From the NCBI RefSeq assembly GCF_018143015.1, contig NC_054742.1, positions 58,722,853 to 58,786,852 on the forward strand: DNA of 64,000 nt. The letters run 5' to 3'. The translations under genes and the position numbers were made by a program. This DNA is from Lytechinus variegatus (Eukaryota > Echinodermata > Echinoidea > Temnopleuroida > Toxopneustidae). Under the pieces are notes generated by a model. That model was not told where the DNA came from. It did no database searches and saw nothing but the letters and a program-made list of their open reading frames with translations. Below are positions 33,571 to 44,999 of this stretch, in pieces. How positions within the stretch are numbered: position 1 is the stretch's first letter; every line of letters begins with the position of its first letter.

Positions 33571-36500
33571 TTGACCTAGTTTTAAGTTGATCCGTCAAAC
33601 ATCTATTTAGTTATTTCGAGAACAAAAACAGGAAAAGTGGATCCATGACCCCAAAGCATAACGTCTTGAGCAACTACATACGGTGGCAGAGGCAGTAGTA
33701 CAGACAATTCTAGCAAATGTAACATTTTTTTCTTTTGGCTAGGACAATAATCAACATAGAGAATTGATGAAATGTCATAAACACAACAAAGCAGTGATGA
33801 AAAAAAGAGGAAAAAATGACTTATCAAAATAAACCACAAAATTGTGAATATAATACACATGTATACAAAAAGACAAGTAGACAACCATAACAAATTTTGA
33901 TTACATTATTCATTAGAATTTCTTGTCCGTCCCCTCATGACCCTGTGGATAGCATCCATTTCAAAGTGAGTAAAAATCGGCTGGGTCACTTCAGGGTGAC
34001 TGCTCGGTGACTCCAGGATTACTGTTACTCTCTTAGGGCATCTCGGGTGACTCCTGGTCATTCCATGGTCAAATCCTACCAGAGAAATTGACAATGCATC
34101 ACAAAAGTGAATTTAACATTGAAAGAGCATGCCGAGTTGCAGACTTTTACAACCCCTGAATACATCACTGGAAACACCTTAAGCTAATTTTTGATGCAAT
34201 CAAAAATAAATTATTTGACTCCTTAAAAGCTAGAGCAAAGTCAAATGAAAAGTAATTGTTATCATGTGAACCTGGATTCTGCAGTAATTGCCTCATGTCA
34301 AAGGTTGAATTTAGTCTGCAGGCTCAGATTCAAATGAGGTTTAAGTCCCAAAAGTCAATTTAATCTCTGTAAATGAGATGTGACTGAGTTTGTTTGTCAC
34401 ACAAATATATTTTTTTCTTGCTTAATCAACTATATTTTTTTAAATCATATTATCTTCCAACCGAGTTACACATTTATACACTAAAAACTTAGCATACAGA
34501 GGGCAGGCATATAAATCAAAGTTATATGTAAATTGCTATAGGTGATTATTAATAAACCAATACAAAAGTAACATCTGTTCAAGTCCTTGAATACAATTAT
34601 TACAGAGAGAACTAAAACCCCATTTATTTTCTCTAAAAATCCTCTTTATACAATATTATTGTAAGGTCAGTTGTACTTTGAGAGCAGAACAATATGTACA
34701 TGTACTGTACGTATTCTTTGTTGTTTACTTTACATAGAGCACTTTGGGCAAGATAATAAGGAAAAGTGCTATCATAGCTCTATGGTGCTATATAAATGCT
34801 TAGATGTGTATCAATTTCAGTCACTGGGACAATGAATAGTATGCCAGAAATATGAGACAGGACACATCAAACCAACAAACAGTTTCATAAAAATATGGAT
34901 GACCATTACTTTTAACAACAATCAAATCTGTTTTCAGGTATTTGAAGTTATTACATGTACATGTATGTGGTGCATTTCAAACAAAACAGAGAGGAAAACC
35001 AATAGTATAGTATCTATCTACTTTCCATAAAACAACAAAAAAAGGATAGCTAATCTTCCATGATATCCATATACAATGAAAATAAACGCATGAAAAGAAA
35101 CGTAAATATACAGTAAATTGAACAAAATACAAAAATATAACATGACCTGTTTTATGCTGTTTGCCTCAAAGTGCCTCAAATAAAAAAAAATGATCAGTTT
35201 GGAAGTCTTTTGCCAAGCATACAGCCTTGATCATTTGCATAGTATAATCTTGCACTGGGTTTATTATCTACACATATATAATAGTGCACGTTATTTTTTT
35301 TAGTTTTTGTTTTAATTTCCTTTTAGGGGCCTTATCAAGCCTTTGTCTCACAAAACAATAAATCAGACATCCTGTGTTTTGTACATTCTCTGATCCCAGG
35401 AGTGTGCCTTGATATGTTTTTTTTTCAAATGACTTCCTGGGCATTCTTTCCTATTATGGTGTATTAATAGGACAACTACATGTATGAACACTTGATAAAA
35501 AAAGTAAAACAGGGAACACACATAATCCATGCTGCTCATATGGGTGCATAGGGGTCAATAAACTTTTGATGTAGATATCAGGGGTGTGAATGATCATAAA
35601 TAAAGAGTTAAAATCCTGAAAAGGCTGAAGAATGTTTGAAAAAAAATGAAAGAACTCCCCTACTTTTGAACATGTACAGAGGGAAAGCTAAAATTAGCTG
35701 AAATTCAGCTAAAAATCAATACAAAAGTAATCGCTGAAATTGGTTAAAATGCTGAACTTTCACAACCTTGAGCTGTGATTGGTGTTCAAGAAATGTTGCA
35801 CCCAATGACTGAAAATACTACTAACACCTAGAATGAGGTAAGTACATAAATGTATCAATCGTATTGAAATATGTGACCACTTCATCAAAAAAAAAAAATC
35901 AGTAAAAATAGCTTATACATGTGTAGTATTATGTACAGCATAATTGCACAGCAACTGATATGTGGTATTGAATTTCATTAGAAAATGTTTTCAATAAATT
36001 GAATCAAAACAAACACTACAAGTACCCGATATGTACAGAATAAACCTGCTATGAAATAGGTATTATTTGATCACTCACTGAAAATGTTCCCCATTTAAAT
36101 TTTTATACTTAAAAATCATATTTTTTTAAATACAATTGAATGAAAATGAAATAGATAAAAACTGCAATGCACTTCATGTAAAAATTTGCAATCAAATGGG
36201 TAGATCCATCTGAGCAACCACTTCATGAAAATGTTCCCTTTAAAATACTACTGTAAAATTATATGAATTTTACCAGGCCTTGAATTTTGATATTTTGGGG
36301 TCAAGGCCACTTTTTTGTAGGGCACATTTCTTTATTACATTACAAAAAATGAAAAAGGGCACAACAATCTCCAAGGCAAATGAGAGTGGCATTGAGGCCA
36401 ATCAAAACTGAAATCTCTTAAAGAGAGAATAGCTATCTCAAGACTTACACTTTTATATAAATCTGTAAATCACAGTGCTTCAATCAACGTAGGTCGATAC

Positions 36501-37669
36501 CCAACTCCCCCTCACAATTCTGTCGTGACACGAAAATCATCTGCAATCTCTTTCTCCGACCAACAACAAAAAAGGACTGCTTCAAGTACTCATTCCTTCC
36601 AAGGACTATGGCAGAATGAAATCTACTACCAATCAACACACATGAAGATAAATCGGTTGATAGTTTTAAGACAAAGTTTAAAGCAAAATTGAAATGTATA
36701 CTTTCATCCGGGAGGGGGGGGCACATAAATAATTTAAACTCATCACTAGCCGTGCACACATGCACCAATTACATCCCGCTTGTGGAGTTTGACTGCAGTA
36801 CCAGAAAGAAGATGAAGAAAAACAGACATTCATGGTCATGGATTAATTCAAGTCCTATTGAAACATGCTGCATTAATAATGAGTGTCATTAGAAGCATAT
36901 TGTAATGAATATTTCACTTGACTTTGGTTAAATGAATCACTAAAACATACAAATACAGTATAAAAAGAAAGACATGAAACACATATTATAGTGTGCTTAA
37001 GCATTTACACCCACACACTTCAACACAATATATTAGATTCGCCAACTCCTTTTGTTAATGTGAACTGGCTTGGCTGTGGTACATATTATCTTCTGAAAAC
37101 TTATGAAGTAAATCTGTTGAAATCATAATTTCTCTTCTATTTCTTTATTTTTTTATTCCCTTCTATAGGACATATCATGATTCTGTTCTCCTTGTTTATT
37201 TCTTTATCATTTTTCTGCTTCCGAATTAAGTACACTTAAGTACACATCTCGCACCGTTTATAGGTGCTTTTGGTTGAGAAGTAGGCAGCCTTGCTTTGGT
37301 AGAAAGTTCATTTAAATTCAAAGACGAAAATGTATCACACAAAGACTCTGCTAACAAAACTTTAACATCAATATTTTGTCCTTACCCATGTAGGGCTTCT
37401 CACATACTTTACATAATACATAAATGGTAACCAGTGCGACAAAAGACTTATACTGTAGTACACTAATTTCTAGACTCGGACTTCATTAATAGCTAAACCC
37501 ATGCCTTATTATTTCATGCTATATATATATATTCTCATTGATACTAGCTAGACTCATGCTATAATCTGAAAGTACTAATTTCATTTATATTTTGTATAAC
37601 TATTGAATTCTGGCCTAGTAGAGCAAAACCGGATGAAAATTAGTAGCTGTGCTTTCAAAGAGTAACTTT
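33571..37669. other. Non-coding stretch 3' of the TMEM121-type gene
   Basis: AT-rich, with no recognisable coding. Part may be the 3' UTR of the minus-strand TMEM121-type gene. A short SINE-tail-like piece (CATAGAGCACTTTGGGCAAG ... GCTATATAAATGC) lies at 34730-34800. A G tract is at 36712. Nothing else supportable. Confidence 0.5.
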
Positions 37670-38696
37670 CTAGACGTGAGTTGGTTTCTCTGCTAATTCA
37701 ATAGCAGGTTCTTCGGTTGAAGTTCCTTCAGTAGTCACCGTCCCACCAGGCTGCTTGGACTTCATCCACTGTCTGACCTCATTGTACACATCTAAAATAC
37801 CTCGAAATAAATTCATCACATTCTTGGTAATGAACGTCGATATGTCAACATCATGACGAAACCATAGGTAACAACGGATACACAAAAATGGAAAGTTTAC
37901 AAGGAAGAGATAGAGAGCTGAGTTTATGACAAGAATGATCCTGAAGTTGTTGTCCTCTGCTTTCCGCTGGCCGACGATGCGTAGGATAAAGAGGGGGTAG
38001 TGCGGGAAGAACAAAGCAGCAGCAGGTGAAGAATTTAATGGCATGGTCAAGGTTGAACGACAACAGGATCTTGGTGTCATTGATGAAGAGCAGCCCCAGA
38101 AGCATGAGACTGTCCAGGACGTCGAGACTGGCGGTGGTGCCAAGCTTCTCCATCAGCAACTTGTACTTGGAATTGTGAATCTCGTCATGGTGAGCGTAAG
38201 CCAGCAGGAGAAACAATGGCCCGGTGAGTGATAGGATCACCTTGAAAGAAGTCGATGAATAGATGTCGCTGTCTTGAAATTTGACAGCCCCTCTGCTGTT
38301 TTGCGAGATGTTGTAGTAGCCGGTGCTGGTAAAGTTCTCTGCAAAGTCCCCAAACATGTACCAGACTTTAGCCACCAGGATGATGCTGTAGAATACCCAT
38401 GCAAAATAGGCATACTGCATCTCGCCACCAATGATAGCCATCCATTTCTGTACACCGCTTCGGTTTCCGGAGTCTGCAGGCTCCTTTGAACGAACATTCC
38501 TACTCGTTAGCACCAGACCAGATATCCATATTGCAACAATGACGACGTCTGCGCCTATCCATACCCACCGAGCGGGATTGTCCTCGTCAAATTTAATGAA
38601 GAAATTGTCAAGGAGGGCTGCTTGCAGAATCAACAGAAGGACAGAAAGGACTTTGGATCCCACATCCAGCAGAGTGACCCGCTTAATGAAAATCAT
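37670..38696 (-). CDS. TMEM121: TMEM121-family multi-pass membrane protein, with one frame change
   Basis: Read from ATG at 38696, the frame gives several hydrophobic segments (VLSVLLLILQAALLDNFFI, WVWIGADVVIVAIWISGLVL, YAYFAWVFYSIILVAKVWYMF, VILSLTGPLFLLLAYAHHDE). It also has the family-like TASLDVLDSLMLLGLLF and AIKFFTCCCFVLPAL. Similarity then continues in the frame one base over: PLFILRIVGQRKAEDNNFRI, SALYLFLVNFPFLCIRCYLW and DVDISTFITKNVMNLFRG, to the stop at 37670. The pattern matches vertebrate TMEM121 to its conserved C-terminal part (total about 341 codons against 319). Function is poorly known. The frames change near a C5 run (37993-37997 on the plus strand). No coding intron; an acceptor at 38731-38732 suggests a 5' UTR intron. 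TMEM121 versus TMEM121B is not resolved. Confidence 0.8.
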
Positions 38697-40019
38697 CCTG
38701 GTGGCTAAAAGCTTGGCAAGAACTCAATTTCTGTGGCAACATAAAATTGAAAAGAAAGGCAGAAATTAATACTTTGATCCATTTCATTCTGCAAAAGGCA
38801 GTGCTGCCTGGCTCTTAAGCTTGATTTATTTAATGGAAGGTCCATCCGAACATAAATAAGAGATTTGAATCAAGAGGAAAAAATCAAACAAGCAAACAGC
38901 TGAAAAAAGGTTATGACACATTTTGCTTTTTTTTTGCAAAATAGTTAAATGCACAACACAGTGATATGCAAATGAGAGTTGAAGACACTTACTCTCCATT
39001 TCTTTTGTATTGTTTAAACAATAGTTCACTTTCTACAGATTGGATTAATGTAAAAAAGACATCAAATTACAACAGTTTACAATAATTGCAATTCCACGGT
39101 TTGGGAGGAATCACATTTTGTTTAACATTTTCAATAAAGAGAAAATTGAAATAATTTTGTTTATTGAGTCATCTATAGATCTGCCTCAAACAAAATTTTT
39201 AAAAATATATATTTAGAAAATCAATAATCTGAATGCATTGACTGATTAATTTTTGTGCAAAAAAGTATCCCTTGAAATGGCCTACCACTTTTGGCCCAAT
39301 GCACCAAATCAATCCGCCTGTAATATTAGTGTGTATAAAATGGAACTACATGTAATTATGAATTAATGTGCATACATGTATTCTCACTATTCTGATTTCA
39401 AGTTCAAGGTCTTTGGCTTTCTATTATTCTTCCCTCGTCCGTAACTCTCTCTCTTTACCACTCCCACAATTGCTCTCTCGATCAACTTATCCTCTCTCTA
39501 CGACTCTCACACTTAAACCACTCCCACTACTGCATACAACTCTCTCATCTACTTTCTAGTCGCTTAAGAATACAAGCGAGCCAGAGAACAGGAAATCAGA
39601 AACAGAATAGAAAAACACTGAAGTTCAGGTGGACTGTCCATAAATTCTAATTCAGTATTCAATTCTACTCTTTCAAATCCACTGAACCCCGAAACATACT
39701 TAATAAATCCTAGACAGTCCAAACGCCTAACAACTAAATAAGCATATATCAAATTTAGTGTTTGCATTCTTTCACTTCCACATTCCAAGCAGCAGCCTGA
39801 CCCACAAAACTGGCAGCTGAAATAAACACATTATGGAATGTAAACAAACATTTTAACACTCATTCAATGAACAAGGGGCATTATCGTGATCCAAGTCCCT
39901 GCTGACTCAGATCCATGGACAATTTTTCACAATGTTAAACTAAAACATGTCCTACCAGTATGTCAGTCCTGCGACAACCTCGCAAAAGGTCACATGTGTC
40001 TCTTTTCAGTCTCCACTTT

Positions 40020-40800
40020 ATTGGCGTTGGGATTTCAATCCAAATTGCATCTACTTCTTTTCAATCTCTATTGCTTCATTTCGTTGACTAGTATTTTTAT
40101 ATAAATAAATCAGGATTATATTCATCTTTTTATGTTTCTCACAATTAAAATTTTGCTTTATTTTGTCTATACATTTTTACCAACAAAAAAGTTAAAATAT
40201 ATAAAAATTTCATGCATCTACATACATGTACATAATTCTATCCCTCTTCAAAAATTCAGTCCCTTCCTTTATTTTGATGGTTATTTTACTAAATAAATCA
40301 GAATTGCTATTGCTTTCATTTCGTCAACTGTTAGTACTTTTTAAAGAAGGCCTATAGACTTCTAGCAAGGCTACATGTACCTCCACATGCTTCTACAAAA
40401 TAAATCAGGACTGTCTCTTTTCATGTTTCTCACAATTAATTTTGCTTTATTTTGTCTATTACGTTTTTACTAAATGAATCAGAATTGCATCTACCCCTCT
40501 TCGGTCTCTCGCTTGCTTTATTTCATCGGTTCCTAATTTACTAAATACATCAGAATTGCATCTACCTCTTTTCAGTCTCTATTGCTTCATTATGTTGTCA
40601 ACTACTTTTTATACTAAATAAATCAGGATTATCTCTTTTACACCTTTCTCACATTATGCTTTATTTTGTCTATCACGTTTTTACTAAATAGATTAAATTG
40701 CATCTCCCTCTTCAGTCTCCATTGCTTTATGTCTGTTCCTAGTTTAACATATTAGAATTGCACATGTCACCTCTCTAAAATAAACAGCAATTAATCCGTT
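40020..40800 (+). repeat. Degenerate tandem repeat, AAATCAGAATTGCATCTACC type
   Basis: Alternating blocks of about 65-75 bp recur: (a) AAATCAGAATTGCATCTACC plus TTTTCAGTCTCTATTGCTTC, and (b) CACAATTAATTTTGCTTTAT plus TTTGTCTATTACGTTTTTAC. Four to five blocks of each kind are seen, with many indels. Confidence 0.75.
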
Positions 40801-40936
40801 GATATTCATCTACCCCTCATTTCCCTCCTCTTCAAAACCCGTCACTTTTAGACAGTTTCCTACAGATGACAAATAAGTATTTTCAATAATGAGAATCATT
40901 AAAATCAATAAAAATCACATTAAAATCAAAATTTAA

Positions 40937-41040
40937 CTGTCTTATTACTCCTCATAATCTGAGTCCCCTCCTATGGGAAATTGGCAGTCTCAACACGAGA
41001 AGGGGACTTGGATCACGAGGAGTAGTTAGACAGCTTAATA
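40937..41040. repeat. Imperfect inverted repeat
   Basis: ACTGTCTTATTACTCCTC with GAGTCCCCTCCTAT is mirrored by GAAGGGGACTTGGATCACGA then GGAGTAGTTAGACAG. About 100 bp. Confidence 0.6.
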
Positions 41041-41156
41041 TTGTTTGTAGTAAGATTAATTGTGTCTTAATTAGTGTTTTTGATCATTTCAACTTGGAAG
41101 AATATACAGGAGAAAAAAAGAAAAAGATGACTATTTTGTGTCAACTGTCAATAGGA

Positions 41157-41226
41157 TTTCAAAACACTGCATGTGCGAGGGTCCGAGCTCAGACCCTCGC
41201 ACATGCGCATGCAATGTTTTGAAATC
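41157..41226. repeat. Strong hairpin, ~29-bp arms
   Basis: GATTTCAAAACACTGCATGT then GCGAGGGTC is mirrored by GACCCTCGCACATGC then GCATGCAATGTTTTGAAATC, with one extra GCATGC block in the right arm and a loop of CGAGCTCA. GC-rich core against an AT-rich background. Confidence 0.9.
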
Positions 41227-42216
41227 GGCAGCAAATTATTTATACGTGTGAGGAACTAAATATTGGCTCTAAATTTTGAGGCTAACTGGAGATAGTCTGC
41301 TGGCAAATATTTCACTCCAGTTAAGGGTCTGAATGTGCAGCCTACTCATGTCTTGTGTACTGAAGGCCAGCAAGTTTTGTATGTGTTAGTCTTTGCGTGG
41401 AGGCACACTTGTTGATCAAAGTTCCAATCAGGATCTGCGCCTGCTGACTAAAATGAAGGATGGATATGGAGTGAAATTAGGATGAAAAGTAAGAAATTAG
41501 GCTTCTTATTCTTTTTAAGCTAGTTTTGGTGTAGGATTTTTACAATGCATCTTTTCCTGCCTTTGCCACTCGGAGTATCAGAGTGAGTTTTGGACCTTGA
41601 AGTTCGGGTAGGTGTAGCGGTAGTGAAGTGGAGTGGAGACTGCACGAACATCACTTGAGTTACCGTTGGTGTAAGTAACACCAGCAACATACACACAGAA
41701 TGTTGTGTCTAGGGCCTACCACTCAAGGGTTCATTACCATCCTGCCTGTGGGGAATCTACAGGTAGGACTATGGTACATGTATGCCATAGACAGCTGGCA
41801 GCGGTCTGTTTCGAGGAGTTTTAACATTTTTTGGGGGTTATTTCTCCTCGTACACAGACGGTTCGCTATTGTGCAGCCATCATTTAATCATTAATTAATC
41901 ATTTAAGGGTTAACAATTCAAAATCCCCCCATCGGGGCTAATCGATTTTTGTCTTTTATTTCATGAAAATATATAAAAAGAAATTGTCCAAAATAAAGAT
42001 TATTATTTCGTTTTGGCCTGAAATGCACCAAAAAGGGAAAAAAGTAACTTAAAAGGGGAAAAAATAGTGACTTGGTCTTGGTGAGTGGAGCCAGCGGTGT
42101 TCAGCGGGACAGCCAACATAACAGAGACCGAAGCTTTGGTCTAGGCACTAATTCTACAAACGAGGTATGCCAAAGCTGTACACGGCACACAATTTAAACA
42201 AGGCGGAAGCGATTTT

Positions 42217-42860
42217 GTGTCTCGCCCACTTATGAAAATAAGCAGAAATATCGTGATTTGCGAGGGCACGCAAGAGAATTATATCGAAACATTGTGAAAT
42301 GACTGGGATGGAAAACACTTGTCGTAAGAGCTTTGCAAGTAAACTTTAATGTTGACCTGAAAATGACCTTTGACCTTACCATGTGAACTCCGACTGCAGC
42401 ATAAAATGCAGGTCACCTAGGTTCATCTACCATCCAAGTTTTGTTGAAAAGTAACTTACGGTTGCAGAGTTAGGTGTCATAAGAGAGTCTTGCATGTAAA
42501 CTTTAACGTTGACCTAAAAATGACCTTTGACCTTACCATGTGACCTCCGACAGCAGCATAACATACAGGTCCCCCAAGTTCATCTACCATCCAAGTTTGG
42601 TTGAAAAGCGACTTTTGTTTAGGAGTTATGTGTCATAAAGAGTCTTGCATGTAAACTTTAACGTTGACCTGAAAATGATCTTTGACCTTACCATGTGACC
42701 TCAGACTGCAACATAAGATGCAGGTTCCCCAAGTCCATCTACCATCCAAGTTTGGTTGAAAAGCGACTTACGGTTTGGGAGTTATGTGTAATTACAGGTT
42801 TGTGACAGACGACATTTGGATCCCTAAGTCTCACCTTCACCTCTGGTGGGTGAGACAAAA
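42217..42860. mobile_element. GTCTCACC-ended element with three ~155-bp tandem units bearing DR1 sites
   Basis: The edges GTGTCTCGCCC and GGGTGAGACAAAA are inverted. Inside, three units start at about 42318, 42477 and 42630, each with TAAACTTTAACGTTGACCTG, TGACCTTTGACCTTACCATG and ATCTACCATCCAAGTTTGG. The first two hold perfect DR1 sites (42364-42376, 42521-42533); the third has one change. Related in design to 59265 and 61854. Confidence 0.75.
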
Positions 42861-43468
42861 ATCATTTAAATATCACTTTTGCGACCAAAAATACCAATTT
42901 CCATACAGTTGCAATTTATTTTTCATTAGTGTAGAGCTGTAGAAAATATTGGTGGAAAGTATGATCGTGGTTCCCAAGTCTGCACATCTAAGATTTAACT
43001 TGAATTTCTTTTTAATTTTATTTCACAAAATCTTTCAGTTGACAATGTTCCTTACATCATGATGAGTTAGTGTGCCAAATATCTCATAAATATTTGAAAC
43101 ATCTGATTTTCTTGGAAAAAACCTTGGGCAATTATTTTCAGACTGAACAAAAAAAAATGGTGCCTCATGTCTGCCCACCAATTCACTTTGCATGCGATTC
43201 AGGGATTTTGATCTGATGAGAATGGCTGTATTTTGAGGCCATCACAAGAAATGCCCAAAATTCAATATTTTTCCACCATTGTGAGTCGAATTTTGTAATC
43301 AATATCTGTCTAAGCATTAGATGTGTTAAGTTTGTGTTCATTGCGTATCTTCTTTTACTACAATCGCCCAGATAGGCGTATGCGCATACAAGGGGGACTG
43401 CACAGACTTGCCATAATTAATATGGCAAGACAATTGTCAATTCTATACAAATAATGCATGCAGCCAAG

Positions 43469-43602
43469 TGCGTTAGCGAAAATGCAGAGCACGCGAAGTT
43501 TCTTTAGATAGATGCCACACTGTGCACAAGCCGCTTGCGGCGAGTGCCAAGTGTGCATCATCTGAAGAAACCGAGCTTTCTCTGCATTTACTTCAACGCA
43601 CG
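43469..43602. repeat. Long imperfect hairpin, GC-rich
   Basis: AGTGCGTTAGCGAAAATGCA then GAG pairs with CTCTGCATTTACTTCAACGC. AAGTTTCTTTAGATAGATGC pairs with CATCATCTGAAGAAACC. CCACACTGTGCAC pairs with AAGTGTGCAT. A separate 8-bp-arm palindrome, CTTGCCAT..ATGGCAAG, lies just upstream at about 43408-43430. Confidence 0.7.
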
Positions 43603-44539
43603 ACAGAGCGAGTGCATTATTTGTTTTATAACATAGCAACACAGAAACAAATTTTTTTTAGAGTACAGTTTTGTTGGACTTCTCCCGGGACTTCTACCGC
43701 ACTGGTTTGCTCAAGCGCATGCAATATCAATTTTCGTTGCGCACCTTTTGCACTGCCATGCAGTGCACCAAAGAAGTTGGATGTCATGTGACGCGTATTG
43801 GCCAATCATGATGCTTAAATTAAAAATACAGAGCTATTGTATAACAATCTCTATTTTTCTTAAGAAAATAAAAAAAGAATTAAATTTACTTAAGAGCCAA
43901 GACAGTTATAAATATGATGAATAGCTGCAATGGAAATTGACAGTGTCAAAAATTAATCATTTGTCCCCCCCCCCCAAGAGAAAATAAGCCAAACATTGCC
44001 AACCTGAAGTCCTTATTATTCACCACACACATGACACAGGAACAGAGAACAATTCATAACCTCCATGAGCTGAGCTGAGTGGGGCCTAGACTAGAGCCTA
44101 CCATGCCTACCCTGTTTAATAACAAAATATATGGCTTCCTGTAGATTTGATGAGAAATTGAGAGATCAAGAGCAAATTCAAAACAAATGGGTGCTAAAAA
44201 TAGATCTCGATCGGCACCTATATTTGTTTGTATCCCGCTCGATCGGGGCCCCGGCCGCTAGCCCGGGGATTTCTTGTTCTTTCGTTGACGGGTTTGCCTG
44301 CGCGAAATTCCAATTCGAGAATTCGAGTTCAAGAAATGAAAAGCTGCGAGAAATATCATCAAATTGAACATAAAAAAAAATGTGAGTGTCTTATAAAATC
44401 ATAACATTCACCTCAATTTGTTGTTAATAGTAAATTTGATGTAGTCAATCCTAGCTTCAGAGATTCAGTCTCAGTTTTAGATTCAGTTTCACAGTGTCGG
44501 AAAGGTGACCGGAAACAATTGATGCAATGAAATGCAATG

Positions 44540-44700
44540 GCGAGCGCCCAATCAAAACAATAGAGAAAATCACCAACGGGGAATTTCCCATCCCATTAGC
44601 GCATGCGCAGACTTGTCTCGTTGAACACGCACTTCGATTGCACAATACGTGGTAATAATAATAATCAAGTCTAAAAATACAATTAGATGGGTTGGATCTA
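44540..44700 (+). promoter_or_regulatory. Probable promoter of the RBR ligase gene
   Basis: A perfect NRF1-type palindrome GCGCATGCGC lies at 44599-44608, with a CCAAT box about 50 bases upstream and a CpG-richer patch. A candidate first exon follows and ends in a donor at 44999. This is a TATA-less, housekeeping-like arrangement. Assignment to the RBR gene rests on position and strand. Confidence 0.45.
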
Positions 44701-44719
44701 ATCACAAACAAGTAAGACC

Positions 44720-44999
44720 GACTATAAATATGAAGAGAATTGTTGCAATAGCCATCCTGCGAAAATTGAAACACGACCGTGGTTGTGCTGTGCTGGATAT
44801 TTCCAGTTCACCAGAAAAAATCTCGAGCTCGCCTTTCCAGTTCCATCCTCATCAATCAAGGCCAAGGAGCTCCAGCTCCATCAAGCTTCAAACTCCTTGA
44901 TCCTCTCTCCCTTGCCTCTGACGGCTCGATCAGCTCTGGTCACTTACTGTTGTTGGAATCAGAATTGGACTGTCCATAGGCGTAGTCAGCTAGAATCAG
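44720..44999 (+). other. Candidate non-coding first exon of the RBR ligase gene
   Basis: GC-richer than its surroundings and followed by a good donor AATCAG|GTAGGT at 45000. The coding exon at 47254 has its own acceptor (ATCACTTTCAG), so an upstream exon must exist. The exact start is not visible. Short open frames here match no family. Confidence 0.4.

Larger units (their letters stand above)
38731..44540. other. Intergenic stretch between the TMEM121-type and RBR genes
   Basis: The two genes point away from each other. No further coding is recognised. A CT-rich patch is at 39410-39560. Tandem and foldback repeats are listed separately. At 44235-44275 a short GC spike holds GGGGCCCC and CCGGCCGCTAGCCCGGGG. 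Confidence 0.55.
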
